From positions 62,001 through 126,000 of the forward strand of contig VCMS01000005.1 in assembly GCA_022539475.1 (NCBI GenBank): 64,000 nucleotides of DNA, in the 5' to 3' direction. Made by a program: the position numbers and the translations under genes. How positions within the stretch are numbered: the first letter of the stretch is position 1; every line of letters begins with the position of its first letter. The notes beneath the pieces were generated by a model. That model was given only the letters and a program-made list of their open reading frames with translations. It ran no database searches and was not told the origin of the DNA. This DNA is from Gracilaria domingensis (lineage: Eukaryota; Rhodophyta; Florideophyceae; Gracilariales; Gracilariaceae). This document shows, piece after piece, positions 41,261 to 51,236 of this stretch.

Positions 41261-42340
41261 TTAACTGCTGGTCTTGGCCGCAATTTTTGTTCCACTAGGA
41301 ACTCGTGGAAGTTGTCTCGCTTTTCGTGCATTCATCAGTTTGATAAGACTGTAGACGACGGAACCAAAAAGACTGATCGCCAAACCGGTAAGGTTTGGCA
41401 CACTCAACTGGACATCCCCGAACACAAAAAGACCGAAACCTACTGTGACGAAGTCCTTCATCTGACCTGTTACAGTGGTGGCCAAAGGCGAGTTAAGCCT
41501 GGTACACAAAAAGATCGCCACGTTGAGCAAGGTGGCTTGCGCAGCCGAAAAAAGGAGGAAGGCCCAAAACTTGCCATCATGAATGTACTTGTAGTGCGGT
41601 ACTTCTGACAGCTCACTGCTGAAAACAAGCAGGTAAGAGAGCATCAGCGGGAACGATATGAGATTGTTCAAGAAAAGCAAAGAAAAAGTATCTAGCGCAG
41701 GATGTTTGCCAACCTTGACGATCAGGATAAGATACAGCGCAGTTGCAAAGCAGCAGATGACAACAAGCACGTAACCAGCGTAGGAAAACGAAAGATCAGT
41801 GGCTCCGGCTATGATACCACCGCCGACCATGATAAGAATAGAAATCCAGATGGAGGGCTTCGCCCTTTTTGAAAGCACCACGGCCTCCAAAATAAGCACA
41901 ACGAGAGCAGTACATTTTCGCAACGTAGAGAACATTGGAATGTTCAAAAAGCGCAGAGCCGCGATCCCGGAAACGACATATGTCCACCAGCAAAGAGTGA
42001 GCGGATAAACATGTTTGATAAGCGCGAACGTCACAGGCGTTAACTTGATAAGTCGGGTAGCATGAGCAAATGACAGAATGAAGAGACACACGCAGATCTG
42101 CAGCAGTGTGACAAAGCAAGGGAAGCGAAACTCATAGACTGAGAAAATTGCCTTATTGAAGAACGTTATACATACAGAGGTGCATCCATACAAGAGGCAA
42201 ACAGCCAACGATTGCGTGACGGACTGGGGCGGCGGAGGTGCAACATCCTTCTTGCTTGTAACTGTGGACACAATGACCGGCTTGTTCTGAGACGAACGCG
42301 AGGGCAGAAGCTTCACAGATTCTGAAGTTCTGACACTCAT
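41261..42340 (-). CDS. Nucleotide-sugar transporter (SLC35D/GDP-mannose transporter-like)
   Basis: A 359-residue multi-pass protein of the drug/metabolite transporter superfamily with about ten hydrophobic helices. Recognisable segments are FFNKAIFSVYEFRFPCFVTLLQ (helix 2 region), LRFLNIPMFSTLRKCTALVVLILE (typical of GDP-mannose/UDP-sugar transporters), and NSPLATTVTGQMKDFVTVGFG near the C-terminus. The start is ATG 42340 (MSVRTSESVKLL); the frame is open further upstream through low-complexity Ser/Pro/Phe sequence that looks like a leader. It would import a nucleotide sugar into the Golgi or ER lumen for glycan synthesis; the sugar cannot be assigned. Confidence 0.88.
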   Translation of the reverse strand: MSVRTSESVKLLPSRSSQNKPVIVSTVTSKKDVAPPPPQSVTQSLAVCLLYGCTSVCITFFNKAIFSVYEFRFPCFVTLLQICVCLFILSFAHATRLIKLTPVTFALIKHVYPLTLCWWTYVVSGIAALRFLNIPMFSTLRKCTALVVLILEAVVLSKRAKPSIWISILIMVGGGIIAGATDLSFSYAGYVLVVICCFATALYLILIVKVGKHPALDTFSLLFLNNLISFPLMLSYLLVFSSELSEVPHYKYIHDGKFWAFLLFSAAQATLLNVAIFLCTRLNSPLATTVTGQMKDFVTVGFGLFVFGDVQLSVPNLTGLAISLFGSVVYSLIKLMNARKARQLPRVPSGTKIAAKTSS

Positions 42341-45300
42341 TGTGATAAAAAAAATGGATGGGGGGGTAGACAACAGATGAAAGGACAAGAAAAGGAATGG
42401 CGAGGAAAGGGGAGTGCTGGAGGAGGACGGGTGCGGAATACCTGTAAAGGTTCGCGTTAGCGCGGGGACAAGTGCAAAGGGCAGCAAACAGTGCCTCACC
42501 GCCGCATCTATCCCCCGGTAAAGCGCTGTCTCCACCGTGGGGAGTCCCCCACTGGGGACCACCGTTCTCGAGCGCACGTACGCACTGCGCAGGTGTATGT
42601 TTTTTATGAATTAATCTACTACGCATACGGACAAATGTCATGCACGTGGTGTGACGCAAGGGTGACGTATCGCAGGGTGACATATCGTATTCACGTACCT
42701 TCTCATGTCGCGGGCGACCAGGAAGTTGCCACCCTGCCACGCTTAACGGCGCGTGTCGCGGCCACCACAAATTCGGCGCACCTTCTCCGTGGCTTATGGC
42801 AAGCAGTTGAGAATTAAAGACGCCGTCGTTGGATTCTTGCTCTCGATTGGGCCAATATGATACAAATAGTAAGTGACTATTAGTAACGTTGAGTTTCTCC
42901 TTTCCACTGCAGCTTCTCCTCCCAAGTCCCGCATGCGAGCACACCGCAATAACTTTAATGCCTTCTATCGTTACGGGGCAGTTGAGCTCCAAGCAACGAT
43001 TCATCAACAAATCTTATACCGTCGTGCTGTGGTGCATACGATGAAGTGCGATACAGTTTTGTAGAAACCCTTGACCTTCATGGCTGTCGAGGCGCAAGGG
43101 TTTCTACAGTACAAAAGAGGTTGTGTATGGGCTAACTTGATCATTCGCCTTCGGTTAGCCCTCAACTGATGCATCCTGGTCCCGTTCTCCTCCATGCATC
43201 GCCATGAAACAAGCCATTAATAATGCTCTTCATATTCCTGACGAAGACCAGCACAGGATATGAGGCTGCAGAAGGCATGGGCGGACGCTGCGCGACAGTG
43301 ACCAAAGATGAAGAAGAAGATTGAGAAGGTCAACTGGTAAGAGGATTATATATGGTCACTGAAACTGTAGGCGGCCTAGACGCGTCCTATTACGTTGACA
43401 GGGCCTCCTTACTGTTTGCTGACGGCATGATCAATCTACGCGTCATGAACATGCAAATCGCGCGAAGAGGGCATTCCACAATCGTCGCAATGTTGATCAT
43501 GGGCGCGTGGTGATGCGAATCCGCTCCACGCGCAGACGTTCCCCTGGGCTCGGCTTTTCTTCCATTTTGCGATGCGACTCAGCTTCACGAAACTATGGTG
43601 TGCTCGACCCTTGTTCTCCTTAGCGAGGTCAGAACAAACTGAGTACACAGACGAATCTCTAATGGTGGCCATGAACATTTTGCAGTCACTTACTGCAAGC
43701 TACGTCCAGCTTGCTCTAAACGTAGTTCCTTCTCGTTGGTGCGAACAAACTACAAGTATCGTTGTCCATGTCTCTCACGCTTTCTGTATGTATCTGATCG
43801 GAGATCCATTGCCGCCCAACTAGCTTCTACAGTCTTCGAAGAGAGAAACCATCTGTTCCAAGAGTGCAAGGATATTGCAGGAGTCCTAGAGTAGAAAAAG
43901 ATGCCCACAGTATTGTACATATCATCAGCTCTTTGCGCGCAAATCTTGCCACAATATCTGTTCGGTTGGGTTGCATTGGGAACATTCGAAAATGGTAAAA
44001 ACACATTTTGCGCGAAGCAAAACGTCACGTTTTGATGCCGGACGTGACATTGCGCGTCCGTTTTGCTCTCCGTTCGAGCACCGACGAAGCTGCCTTCAGC
44101 TCTGAACAAATGAGCATTTTATGTCAGACTTCTCTCCAAAAACGAATGCGTGGTTTCGTTTGGCACTGAAGGGGACCGCACAAGTTCCCATCGTGCCATG
44201 AACTCCGCTGCCAATGCTCACCTTCTCCAAGCGCGTACTTTCACAGCAAAACCTTTTGCCCTTTCAAATTCTTGTCATCATTGTTGCACCATGGGAATAA
44301 AGGATTTGAAGCCAGGAATGGTATGAATAGTCTCTACCTTAGAAGAGTCAAGAGAGGTTGTCTCATTTTGCACTCAGACTGTGCAGCAGTTTTCGAATGA
44401 CGTCGAAGCGCAATTCAGCAAATTCACATAGAAGCAAATTGTGGTTTGTGTTTTTCGAATGTTCCCATTAGTTGCGTATTTTGCGCTTCAGATCTGCGGG
44501 CGTGTGACGCTTTGTCTTTGTCCTACGAGCAGGGACATGTTTTTGTAGGATCCAGGTGTCGCTGTATTTCGATTTGAACAATGTCTCGCTCATGTTTGCA
44601 GGAGGGGCAGACCTTTCCATGTTCTCACGCCATTACGGATAATTGTTCCGGGTAAAGGCAAGGAATTCTTCGCGAACTCAACGTGCTGGGCATGGATGAC
44701 TCAGGCTCACTTGACGTACCGCGGATGGTTTGGTTGGTATGCCATCAGAAAAAGTGCAATGTGGATAGATAACGGTACACATATCCTTCATTCCCTCCTC
44801 GTCAATCGTCTCATGGACAAGTGATGATCACAGCAATGAGGCGTTCACTCGAAAACCTATAACTTTCGGAGAAAGGTTGGGACCTTCTTGAACAGGCCTG
44901 TCACAGTACGTGAATGATTCGGGAACCAGTGAACAAACGTTAGTCATCTTAGACGTAAGGGTGTGAATACCGCTTAGCGCGGGTCAGTCGGTGCCAAGGC
45001 TGGCTTGAAAAATAGCCTTGACATCCCAGAAGTCAAATCATAGTCGATCATTCGGGGAAAGAAGCATCACGCCCGCGAAAAGCAAATTAGCGGAAAACAT
45101 ACCAGCACAATGTCACTTAAGGAAGGGAGATGGAGGGGCATTGACTAGCAGCGTTCTGTAGCTCACGTGCAGTTTTGAGTTGACACCCCTCCTGATCCGG
45201 TATCACGTGCGCCAGCACTCCACGATTCATGCGCCCTTGCGTGTGTGGCGATTAGTGAATTCCACGCGGCACCGCTTGTTGAAGAAGCGCGGAACATGCC

Positions 45301-45914
45301 TCGGATGCAGGCTGGCGTTTCCATTGTGTGCAGAGCCGCCCGTGGCGCCCATATCTACACGGACCATTATGACAAAGTAAGTGTCCTGATGATACTCTTC
45401 GATCGCCGGCGCCGTACTTGCTCAGATCTACAATCTTCCCGCCGGCATCGGAGGAAATCGGTTGATCTGTTGCACAGATTCTGAGCAGCGCGGGGTTTGA
45501 CGAGTAGAAACACGTGTGGGTGTTGAACGCGTGGCCACTACAGTTGCGCTTGTGTAAGGAGCGCAGTTTGGCGCGAAGCGAGCGAATGCACAAGCGAACA
45601 CGTAGAGCGGTGGTCTGCGCAGCCCAGCCGAGAGCCAGAGTGCTGGCGGCGGACGGGGTACGGCGGTGGCGGACGCGCCCTTGCTGCCTGGCGCGCCGTT
45701 CGGGGCAGCCCCATCTGGAAGTGGCGCGCCCAATTGCGCGCGCTCAAAACGGACGTGCGGCTACACCGCCTTGCACTTGAGCGCAGAACACCGCTGTCTC
45801 CGCGCTCGCACCCGCTCGAGTCGTTTCCCATTCACCCTTCCCTCGCCATTTTGCTCCGACTCCCCAGCGCTTTGCTACTCCTTGAGTGCCCTGTTTGTTT
45901 GTTTGCTGAGATAC
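42341..45914. other. 3.6-kb spacer without recognisable genes
   Basis: It begins with the transporter promoter. A stem-loop lies at 43060-43098. From about 45500 the sequence becomes GC-rich and forms the leader of the Hc1-like gene. Open frames are short, overlap on both strands and show no domains. Confidence 0.5.
43060..43098. repeat. 14-bp inverted repeat with 11-nt loop-like centre
   Basis: TGTAGAAACCCTTG at 43060-43073 is followed after a short interval by its exact reverse complement CAAGGGTTTCTACA ending near 43109. The outer flanks (TTTTG before, ACAAAA after) extend the symmetry with a short offset. This would give a stable stem-loop; coordinates of the right arm are approximate to about 10 bases. 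Confidence 0.75.
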
Positions 45915-46362
45915 ATGGATAGCGTCGAAGTGGGCCTGGCCAAACTGGCCGAGATTCGTGAATGTGTAGATTCCATCGCTTTGGACGGAGCAAAGTTCTT
46001 TGACAAAGGTGAGTTTGAAATTTTTTCAGCGCGATAGAAGATGATCACGAGTGGCCAACGCTAAATTTGAATGTGTTCGCATGTGCGCCAAAAAAGGTAA
46101 TAAGGCGGCAGGAGTAAGGGCTAGGAAGGCTCTTCAGGATCTAAAGTCGTTGGCACAGGAACTGCGAGTGGCCATCCAACGCTGCAAGACGGAATCAGCT
46201 CATGCTCGTATAATGGAACAAAACGCACAGTATATGGAACAACATACGTTTGATTTGCCGCCCCCACTGCAATCGATGGACCCTTCGGTTGCTGCGGCGG
46301 CCACGGCCTCGCTGCCTGGAGGTGCAACACATCTGACACACCTGCCGCATGGGTCGGTGTGA
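45915..46362 (+). CDS. Hc1-like (bacterial histone H1-like) protein, two exons
   Basis: Exons 45915-46008 and 46097-46362 encode 119 residues. The donor is GTGAGT; the acceptor AAAAAAG at 46096 is unusual because it lacks a pyrimidine tract. Splicing joins KFFDK to GNKAAGVRARKALQDLKSLA followed by QELRVAIQ. This is the pattern of the Hc1 family of small histone H1-like proteins of Bacteroidetes and Chlamydiae (LESLxxDxxKFYxKGNxAAGTRxRKxLQDLKxLAQEIR). The first 31 residues fit the preceding helix. The C-terminal 50 residues (HTFDLPPPLQSMDP, Ala/Gly-rich, HLTHLPHG) are an extension absent from short bacterial forms. The likely role is DNA binding and compaction; in which compartment is unknown. 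The first ATG in frame is 45915. Confidence 0.6.
46009..46096 (+). other. Intron of the Hc1-like gene
   Basis: 88 bp, GTGAGTTTG...AAAAAAG. A conventional TTTTTTCAG acceptor lies earlier, at about 46021-46029, but using it would bring an in-frame TAG after two codons. Only the AAAAAAG acceptor restores the KGNKAAG motif. Confidence 0.55.
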
Positions 46363-46823
46363 AACATGCTTGTGCGCGGCGCCGACAAACGGCGCAGTGT
46401 TGCGAAACAGGCGCTGTGGAATGGGAGTCATGGTTGTTGTTTTATTTCTATTTATGTGGTGGTTGGCAGAAGTGCGGTGTCTGATGCAGCGGAGGAAGGT
46501 GATTTGTGTGAGTGGTGCGCTCGTAGGCAGGACGTGGTGTGTTTGTTTGGCGGCGGTGGTAAGAGATGACGAAGAAGGCACTTTTTGTTGTGTTTTGTTT
46601 GAATATTATAACTAATGAGTGAAGTATTGTCCGTAATGAACGAATGAAGGCGCAAAGCGCGCGACGTTTTCTTGTTGTGTAAACGAGACGTTACGGCAAC
46701 CAAGCAAAAAGGGCGGCGATGTTATGTAAAAGTCAGAAAGCCAGATGTACAAGGCGTGGGCGACAGAGTTAGCAGCTATGAGATGAGATGAGCGGGAGCA
46801 GGCGCATAACAAGGGCGCACACA
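46363..46823. other. Convergent 3' spacer
   Basis: 461 bp between the Hc1-like gene and the convergent small membrane protein gene. GT-rich; no gene seen. Confidence 0.4.
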
Positions 46824-47144
46824 TCACGCCACTTGCGCCAGCATCTGCAAAGTGTGCGCAGAAGGAACGCCGAAACGAAGAATGCCCCAGAAGGCCAGCT
46901 GCACGGACAAGGCGAGCAGAAGCACGACCACAGCCTCAACCAAGGTGATAGCAATTGGACTATCGCCCCACTGTCGGTACGACCGTACGCACAAGCGCTG
47001 CAAACGCGACGAAGAAGCGTGCGACGTGAGCGGGCGCAACGGACGCACCGACACTACGGGCGGCGGCGGTGGTAGTGGTGGTGGTGGTGGTGACGGCGGC
47101 GGGGACAGGACAGTGTCGCAGAAGAACGGCGGCTGATCCAGCAT
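46824..47144 (-). CDS. Small single-pass membrane protein, unknown
   Basis: A 106-residue frame from ATG 47144. Residues about 12-30 form a polyproline run (SPPPSPPPPPLPPPPP). A basic stretch (SSSRLQRLCVRSYRQWGD) precedes one hydrophobic helix PIAITLVEAVVVLLLALSVQLAFWGIL, after which about 20 residues remain. This is a C-terminally anchored topology. No family recognised. The GC-rich simple sequence in the N-terminal half weakens the case, but the clean membrane segment supports coding. Confidence 0.45.
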   Translation of the reverse strand: MLDQPPFFCDTVLSPPPSPPPPPLPPPPPVVSVRPLRPLTSHASSSRLQRLCVRSYRQWGDSPIAITLVEAVVVLLLALSVQLAFWGILRFGVPSAHTLQMLAQVA

Positions 47145-47146
47145 GG

Positions 47147-47190
47147 CGACGGACGACGGACGACGGACGACGGACGACGGACGACGGACG
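47147..47190. repeat. Tandem 7-bp repeat
   Basis: About six copies of CGACGGA lie directly upstream of the start codon of the small membrane protein gene. A simple minisatellite. Confidence 0.85.
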
Positions 47191-47638
47191 TCGGGCGGCG
47201 CGACGCGCTGTCGCTTCGGGTGCGGAGCGCGGCGCGATGCCGACGGGCAGGCGCCATTTCTCAAGTAGTGACGGCTATACGCGACGAGCGCATGGTGTCG
47301 GCTTTGCTTCTCAGATTTTGGCGCTCGCCGCGGGCCAATGGGCGCGCGCGCCGCAGCAAGGCGCTGCAAATCGATTGGATCGTTTGTCGTGGCGTTTCTC
47401 TATCTCGTTTATATCTTGACTCGCGGCTCTTGACGTGGCCACGTGGCCAGGTATGATTTAATGCTTCCGCATGTTCGCGCACTATTCTGTTTCCAGTGCA
47501 GACTCTGCACTGCAGAGTTTCCACTGGAAACTTTTCGTTTCGTGTTTCCTACTCCGCGCCGGGCCGGCGAGCAAGCGGGCAAGCGCCGCGCGCCGTGCGG
47601 CAGCATTGTCTTCCTTACGTTTGGTTGCAAGGGGTAGC
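47191..47638. promoter_or_regulatory. Divergent spacer with nested inverted repeats
   Basis: About 450 bp shared by the small membrane protein (minus) and the GGCT-like gene (plus). At 47490-47530, TTTCCAGTG and its reverse complement CACTGGAAA enclose further symmetric pieces (GTGCAGA...TCTGCAC and CTCTGCA/TGCAGAG), about 110 bp before the plus-strand start. Confidence 0.45.
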
Positions 47639-48388
47639 ATGGAGACCGTCGTTGACGCTCATCAAGACCATGATGAGGTGCTGCGACGCGCGCTGCATTA
47701 CCCGTACGAACGGCGCTCGGGAAGCTTCACGTTTGTCAACGGCGTGTGCGTGCCGTACCAGAGTGCGGCGGACGTGTCGCGCTTTCATGTGGTGTTGGCC
47801 ATCGGATCCAACGCGGCGCCGGAGCAGCTGCGACGCAAGTACGGGAACACGGAGCTGCCGGTGCACGTAGTGCCGGTGCAAGTACGAGGTATGGACGTGG
47901 TGTACGCCGCGCTCATGGCGCCGTACGGCAGCATTCCGGCCACGGTGAAGAAGAGCGCGGCAGACACGGTGTGCAACATCCACGCGACGCTGCTGCCGGA
48001 CGAGCACTTGCAGAAGATGCACGAGACCGAGCGCGGTTACCTGTACTGTAGGCTGGTGCCGAACAAGGGCGTCACGGTGTTGATGCACAGCCGGGAGCTG
48101 TCGCAGCCGGTGTTTGTGTACGTGGCGAGCGGCGGCCCGTTCTGCATGGACGGCGCGCCGGTGGCGCTGTCCGAGATAAGCGCGTGCGGGCGCGAGTTTG
48201 CGCAGCTGTCGCAGGAGCAGGTGATGCACGCCGTGCGTCACCGCGTGCGAGATCCGCTGGCGCTGAAGGCGTTCGTGCGCGCCAACGTGCGGCACAAGGA
48301 GCGCCGCCGCGCCATCGTGCAGCAGCTGCAGCTGGGGAGCAGGCCGCAGCTGGAGGACTGCTGGCACGCGGTGATCGACCTGCGGTGA
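47639..48388 (+). CDS. Gamma-glutamylcyclotransferase-like protein of unknown function
   Basis: A 249-residue intron-free protein. Residues about 48-62 read VLAIGSNAAPEQLRRKYG, a version of the YGSN motif that opens GGCT/AIG2-fold domains. It is followed by VYAALMAPYGSIPATV, CNIHATLLPDEHLQKMHETERGY with an acidic residue at the place of the catalytic glutamate, and YLYCRLVPNKGV. This order is seen in a little-studied bacterial group (GSNASPxQL...YGxIPAT...LDATExxY), so the protein may be of bacterial origin. The cyclotransferase reaction on gamma-glutamyl peptides is possible but not established for this group. The start at ATG 47639 leaves a plausible 45-residue lead-in; the frame is open further upstream. 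Confidence 0.6.
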   Translation: METVVDAHQDHDEVLRRALHYPYERRSGSFTFVNGVCVPYQSAADVSRFHVVLAIGSNAAPEQLRRKYGNTELPVHVVPVQVRGMDVVYAALMAPYGSIPATVKKSAADTVCNIHATLLPDEHLQKMHETERGYLYCRLVPNKGVTVLMHSRELSQPVFVYVASGGPFCMDGAPVALSEISACGREFAQLSQEQVMHAVRHRVRDPLALKAFVRANVRHKERRRAIVQQLQLGSRPQLEDCWHAVIDLR

Positions 48389-49047
48389 GCTGTTTTCTGC
48401 GCGCAATTTGCTGCCAAATGTGCGCATCGAATCTCAGGCGGCGCGCGCCACGGCACCAATCTCATCGCGCGCGCGCCGCGACAACGCGCGCTGCCGTTGT
48501 CAAACGCAACCGCTCGCGACCGCCCGCGCGCACAATGAGCAGTCGCCAGCGCCGCCACGTGGCGCGCCGCGCGCTGATGTACCGCTTCGGCGTCCAATCA
48601 GCGCGCCGCAAGCCGCGCGCGCGTGCTGCCGTGGCGTGTGCTGCGCGCCGCTTCGCACCGGCCGTCCCCCGTCGCGCATCGTCAGGGCCCGTAAGATGTG
48701 CCAGCGCACCAGCCGCATCGCCGCCGCCTCCGTCGCACCGTATTAAACCCACGCCCAACCCCCTCGCCTGCCCCTCCGACCCCTGTCCCCCCCCCCCCTC
48801 CTGCGCCACTGCTGCCCACAATCTGCCCACCCTGCCTTCGCGTTCTGTATCTCAGCCCCATTGCTCACCACTCCTGCGAGCGCGAGCTCGCTCTCCAGCT
48901 CCTCCTCGCGCGCCTGCCTCTCCCCCTGCCCCGCTGTTCCAGCCAGTGCTCCCGCCTCCAGCTATTGCACCCACACACGCCCACCCCATCCGCCTGCTAT
49001 TTAAGCCATTCCCACCTCAAAAGCGCTGCACCCCCACGTCCTCACCA
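48389..49047 (+). promoter_or_regulatory. Pyrimidine-rich leader of the PFK-2/FBPase-2 gene
   Basis: 659 bp, very C-rich, including a run of 13 C near 48787 and a TATTTAAG TATA-like box at 48999-49006. The PFK-2 frame has no stop codon through this region, with in-frame ATGs at 48535 and 48577, so a long N-terminal extension is formally possible; its Arg/Pro/Ala composition looks like non-coding GC-rich sequence instead. Confidence 0.45.
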
Positions 49048-50559
49048 ATGACTCTCCATGAAGACCGCCTGAGAGAGATGCTGAAGCGCGCCGTGTCCTT
49101 TGACAACGTCTCCGCTTTCGCTTCCATTCCCAATGGCTCGGCAGCCTATGCCGATGGCCATTCTGCCCTCGCCGCCCCGCATGACCAGAGCCCTGCCGCT
49201 ATTGCTACCAAGAAGCTCTGCATTGTCATGGTCGGCCTTCCTGCGCGAGGCAAAACGCATATTGCCCGCTGTCTTGAGCGTTACCTCAACTGGCTGGGTT
49301 TCTCCGCCGCCGTGTTCAATGTGGGCAATTACAGACGCATGATTCTTGGCGCCACACAGTCGGCAGATTTCTTCAGCCCAGATAACCTGGAGGGCCGTCG
49401 TGCGCGAATGGAGCTGGCTATCGAATGCATGAATGATATGCTTGAGTGGTTCAGTCATGGTGGAATGGTTGGTATATATGATGCTACCAATTCTACCAAA
49501 AAGAGGCGCAAAATGGTCAAGGATCGCCTCGAGGCTGTTGGTGTTCGCGTTCTTTTCCTGGAAAGCCTTTGTACAGATCCCGCTATAATCGAGAAGAACA
49601 TCTTGGAGACAAAGCTTCGTTCCCCAGACTACAAGGACAAGGACCCCGAAGAAGCCGTAATGGATTTCAAGAAACGCATTCAACAATACGACAAAGCCAA
49701 CGAGACAGTGGATGACAGCGAAAAGTGCTCCTACATTAAGGTCGTCAACGTTGGTCGCCAAATCATTCTCAATGACATTCAAGGTTTTGCGCAAGGCAAA
49801 ATAGTCAGTTTCCTGCTTAACTCACACATCACTCCTCGAAGCATCTACCTTAGTCGGCATGGCGAGTCAGAATGGAATGTTACCGGCCAACTTGGAGGAG
49901 ATCCAGATCTTACGGTGCGAGGACGAAATTATGCCAAGTGCCTTGCCGAATTCATAGACAGTGAGTTTCCAAAGAAGGGGAAAGAACTCCCTCTCGTGTG
50001 GACCAGTCAACTACGTCGCACTCGACGCACTGTCGAGCATATTCCCTCCGTGAACCATTCCTGGAGAGCATTAAATGAAATTGATGCCGGCGTGTGCGAG
50101 GGAATGACGTACAAGTCGATTGCGGAGCAAATGCCAGAAATAGCTGGAGAGAGGAAGAAGGACAAGCTGCGGTATAGATATCCTGGCGGCGAAAGCTACG
50201 TAGATGTGATATACCGGCTCGAACCTCTGATATTGGAACTTGAACGACAAAGAGGACCTGTGTTGATCGTTGGCCATAACGCTGTCATTCGAGCTATCTA
50301 CGCGTACTTCATGAGAAAGTCGCAAGAAGAATGTCCTTACATAGACATTCCGTTGCATACAGTTTTCAAGCTAACTACACGTGCCTATGGAGCGGAGGAG
50401 GAGATCTTTCCGCTTGAGGTTGCACATACTGATCATAATCGAACACCGGATTCAGGCGATAGTGATGGAGGCGAAGAAGCATCCATGAAGCAAGCACCAA
50501 ACCCCATCGAGCCTCTGACGGAATCTCTCAAGCTTGTCAGTGTCAATGGGCTGAAATGA
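49048..50559 (+). CDS. PFKFB: 6-phosphofructo-2-kinase/fructose-2,6-bisphosphatase
   Basis: A 503-residue bifunctional cytosolic enzyme that makes and breaks fructose 2,6-bisphosphate, the regulator of glycolysis versus gluconeogenesis. The kinase half has the Walker A GLPARGKT (63-70), FNVGNYRR (90-97), the Walker B-type GIYDATNSTKKRR (142-154) and KLRSPDY. The bisphosphatase half starts at about 262 with YLSRHGESEWN (His271 is the phosphoacceptor), then EIDAGVCEGMTY with Glu351, and VGHNAVIRAI with His410, so both activities look intact. The C-terminal 60 residues (acidic, Ser/Asp/Pro) may be regulatory. The start at 49048 follows a TATA-like box by about 45 bp; upstream in-frame ATGs exist. 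Confidence 0.95.
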   Translation: MTLHEDRLREMLKRAVSFDNVSAFASIPNGSAAYADGHSALAAPHDQSPAAIATKKLCIVMVGLPARGKTHIARCLERYLNWLGFSAAVFNVGNYRRMILGATQSADFFSPDNLEGRRARMELAIECMNDMLEWFSHGGMVGIYDATNSTKKRRKMVKDRLEAVGVRVLFLESLCTDPAIIEKNILETKLRSPDYKDKDPEEAVMDFKKRIQQYDKANETVDDSEKCSYIKVVNVGRQIILNDIQGFAQGKIVSFLLNSHITPRSIYLSRHGESEWNVTGQLGGDPDLTVRGRNYAKCLAEFIDSEFPKKGKELPLVWTSQLRRTRRTVEHIPSVNHSWRALNEIDAGVCEGMTYKSIAEQMPEIAGERKKDKLRYRYPGGESYVDVIYRLEPLILELERQRGPVLIVGHNAVIRAIYAYFMRKSQEECPYIDIPLHTVFKLTTRAYGAEEEIFPLEVAHTDHNRTPDSGDSDGGEEASMKQAPNPIEPLTESLKLVSVNGLK

Positions 50560-50888
50560 TATTCATATTTCGTTCTTGTGTTCTGGGAGGGGAGCTTAGG
50601 TTTTCACCTATGCACATTCTATGCACATTCTCTGCACTTTACTCTTCTATATATTGACAAGCACGAGGGTTTACTGTTTTGTTCTTATTGTGAATAAATG
50701 TTTAGAATCATAACTCACCGTACACTTCTCCCTCTTCCGCCTCGTTGTAACCATGTTACGTCTATTCATTGTAGCAAGTGGAGTTTGCTAAAGAAAGCCG
50801 CAAAACCTTCAATGATACCGTCTACAAGGGAACCATTCTGTAAAATGTGCAGTTGTGTTGCGCACACGAAGCTACTGCAATCGGGCAA

Positions 50889-51236
50889 AAAAAAGGGATG
50901 AAGGTGATGGCAGAACGAGAAGCTGAAGTTCTTTTGTCACAGTTTTTTGCTGGACATACACCTTGTTTACATCCTCTTGGCTCCTCTCTGCTGAAGAAAC
51001 GTATTGTTTGTCGCTGTAGACCAGGAATCTTGAATGATGTTGAGCATTATCTGTTACGTTGCCCGCTCAGAACACTATCAAGACGACTTACTCGGCCTCC
51101 GGGGAGGCCTCTCCTGAGCGAACGTCGAAGTCTGCCTGTTAGTGATATTGTTTCCAAGTGGCCCGACAAAATGTTGGCCTTTCTGGTGATGGAGCGCTTC
51201 TTTGAGGATCGCTCTGGATTTAGTTCTCGTTAAACT
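50889..51236 (+). mobile_element. Non-LTR retrotransposon polyprotein C-terminus
   Basis: The plus strand encodes LLSQFFAGHTPCLHPLG, LLKKRIVCRCRPGILNDVEH and YLLRCPLRTLSRRL, ending SDIVSKWPDKMLAFLVMERFFEDRSGFSSR-stop in shortened form. CRCRxGxxxDVEHYLLRCP is the CxC...H...C knuckle of such elements, and the segment parallels the minus-strand copy at 14049-14378 (STHFCTGHVPALHPVASYL, VEHVLFRCP, KFLAFL). The reverse transcriptase domain is absent, so it is a 5'-truncated dead copy. Confidence 0.65.

Noticed and set aside
42153-43010. 285-codon minus-strand frame overlapping the start of the nucleotide-sugar transporter
   Set aside because: Its C-terminal part is the shifted frame of the transporter and the rest shows no protein-like pattern.
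48780-48800. C-run near 48787 as a telomere or origin signal
   Set aside because: It is an isolated homopolymer inside a pyrimidine-rich leader with no repeat unit.
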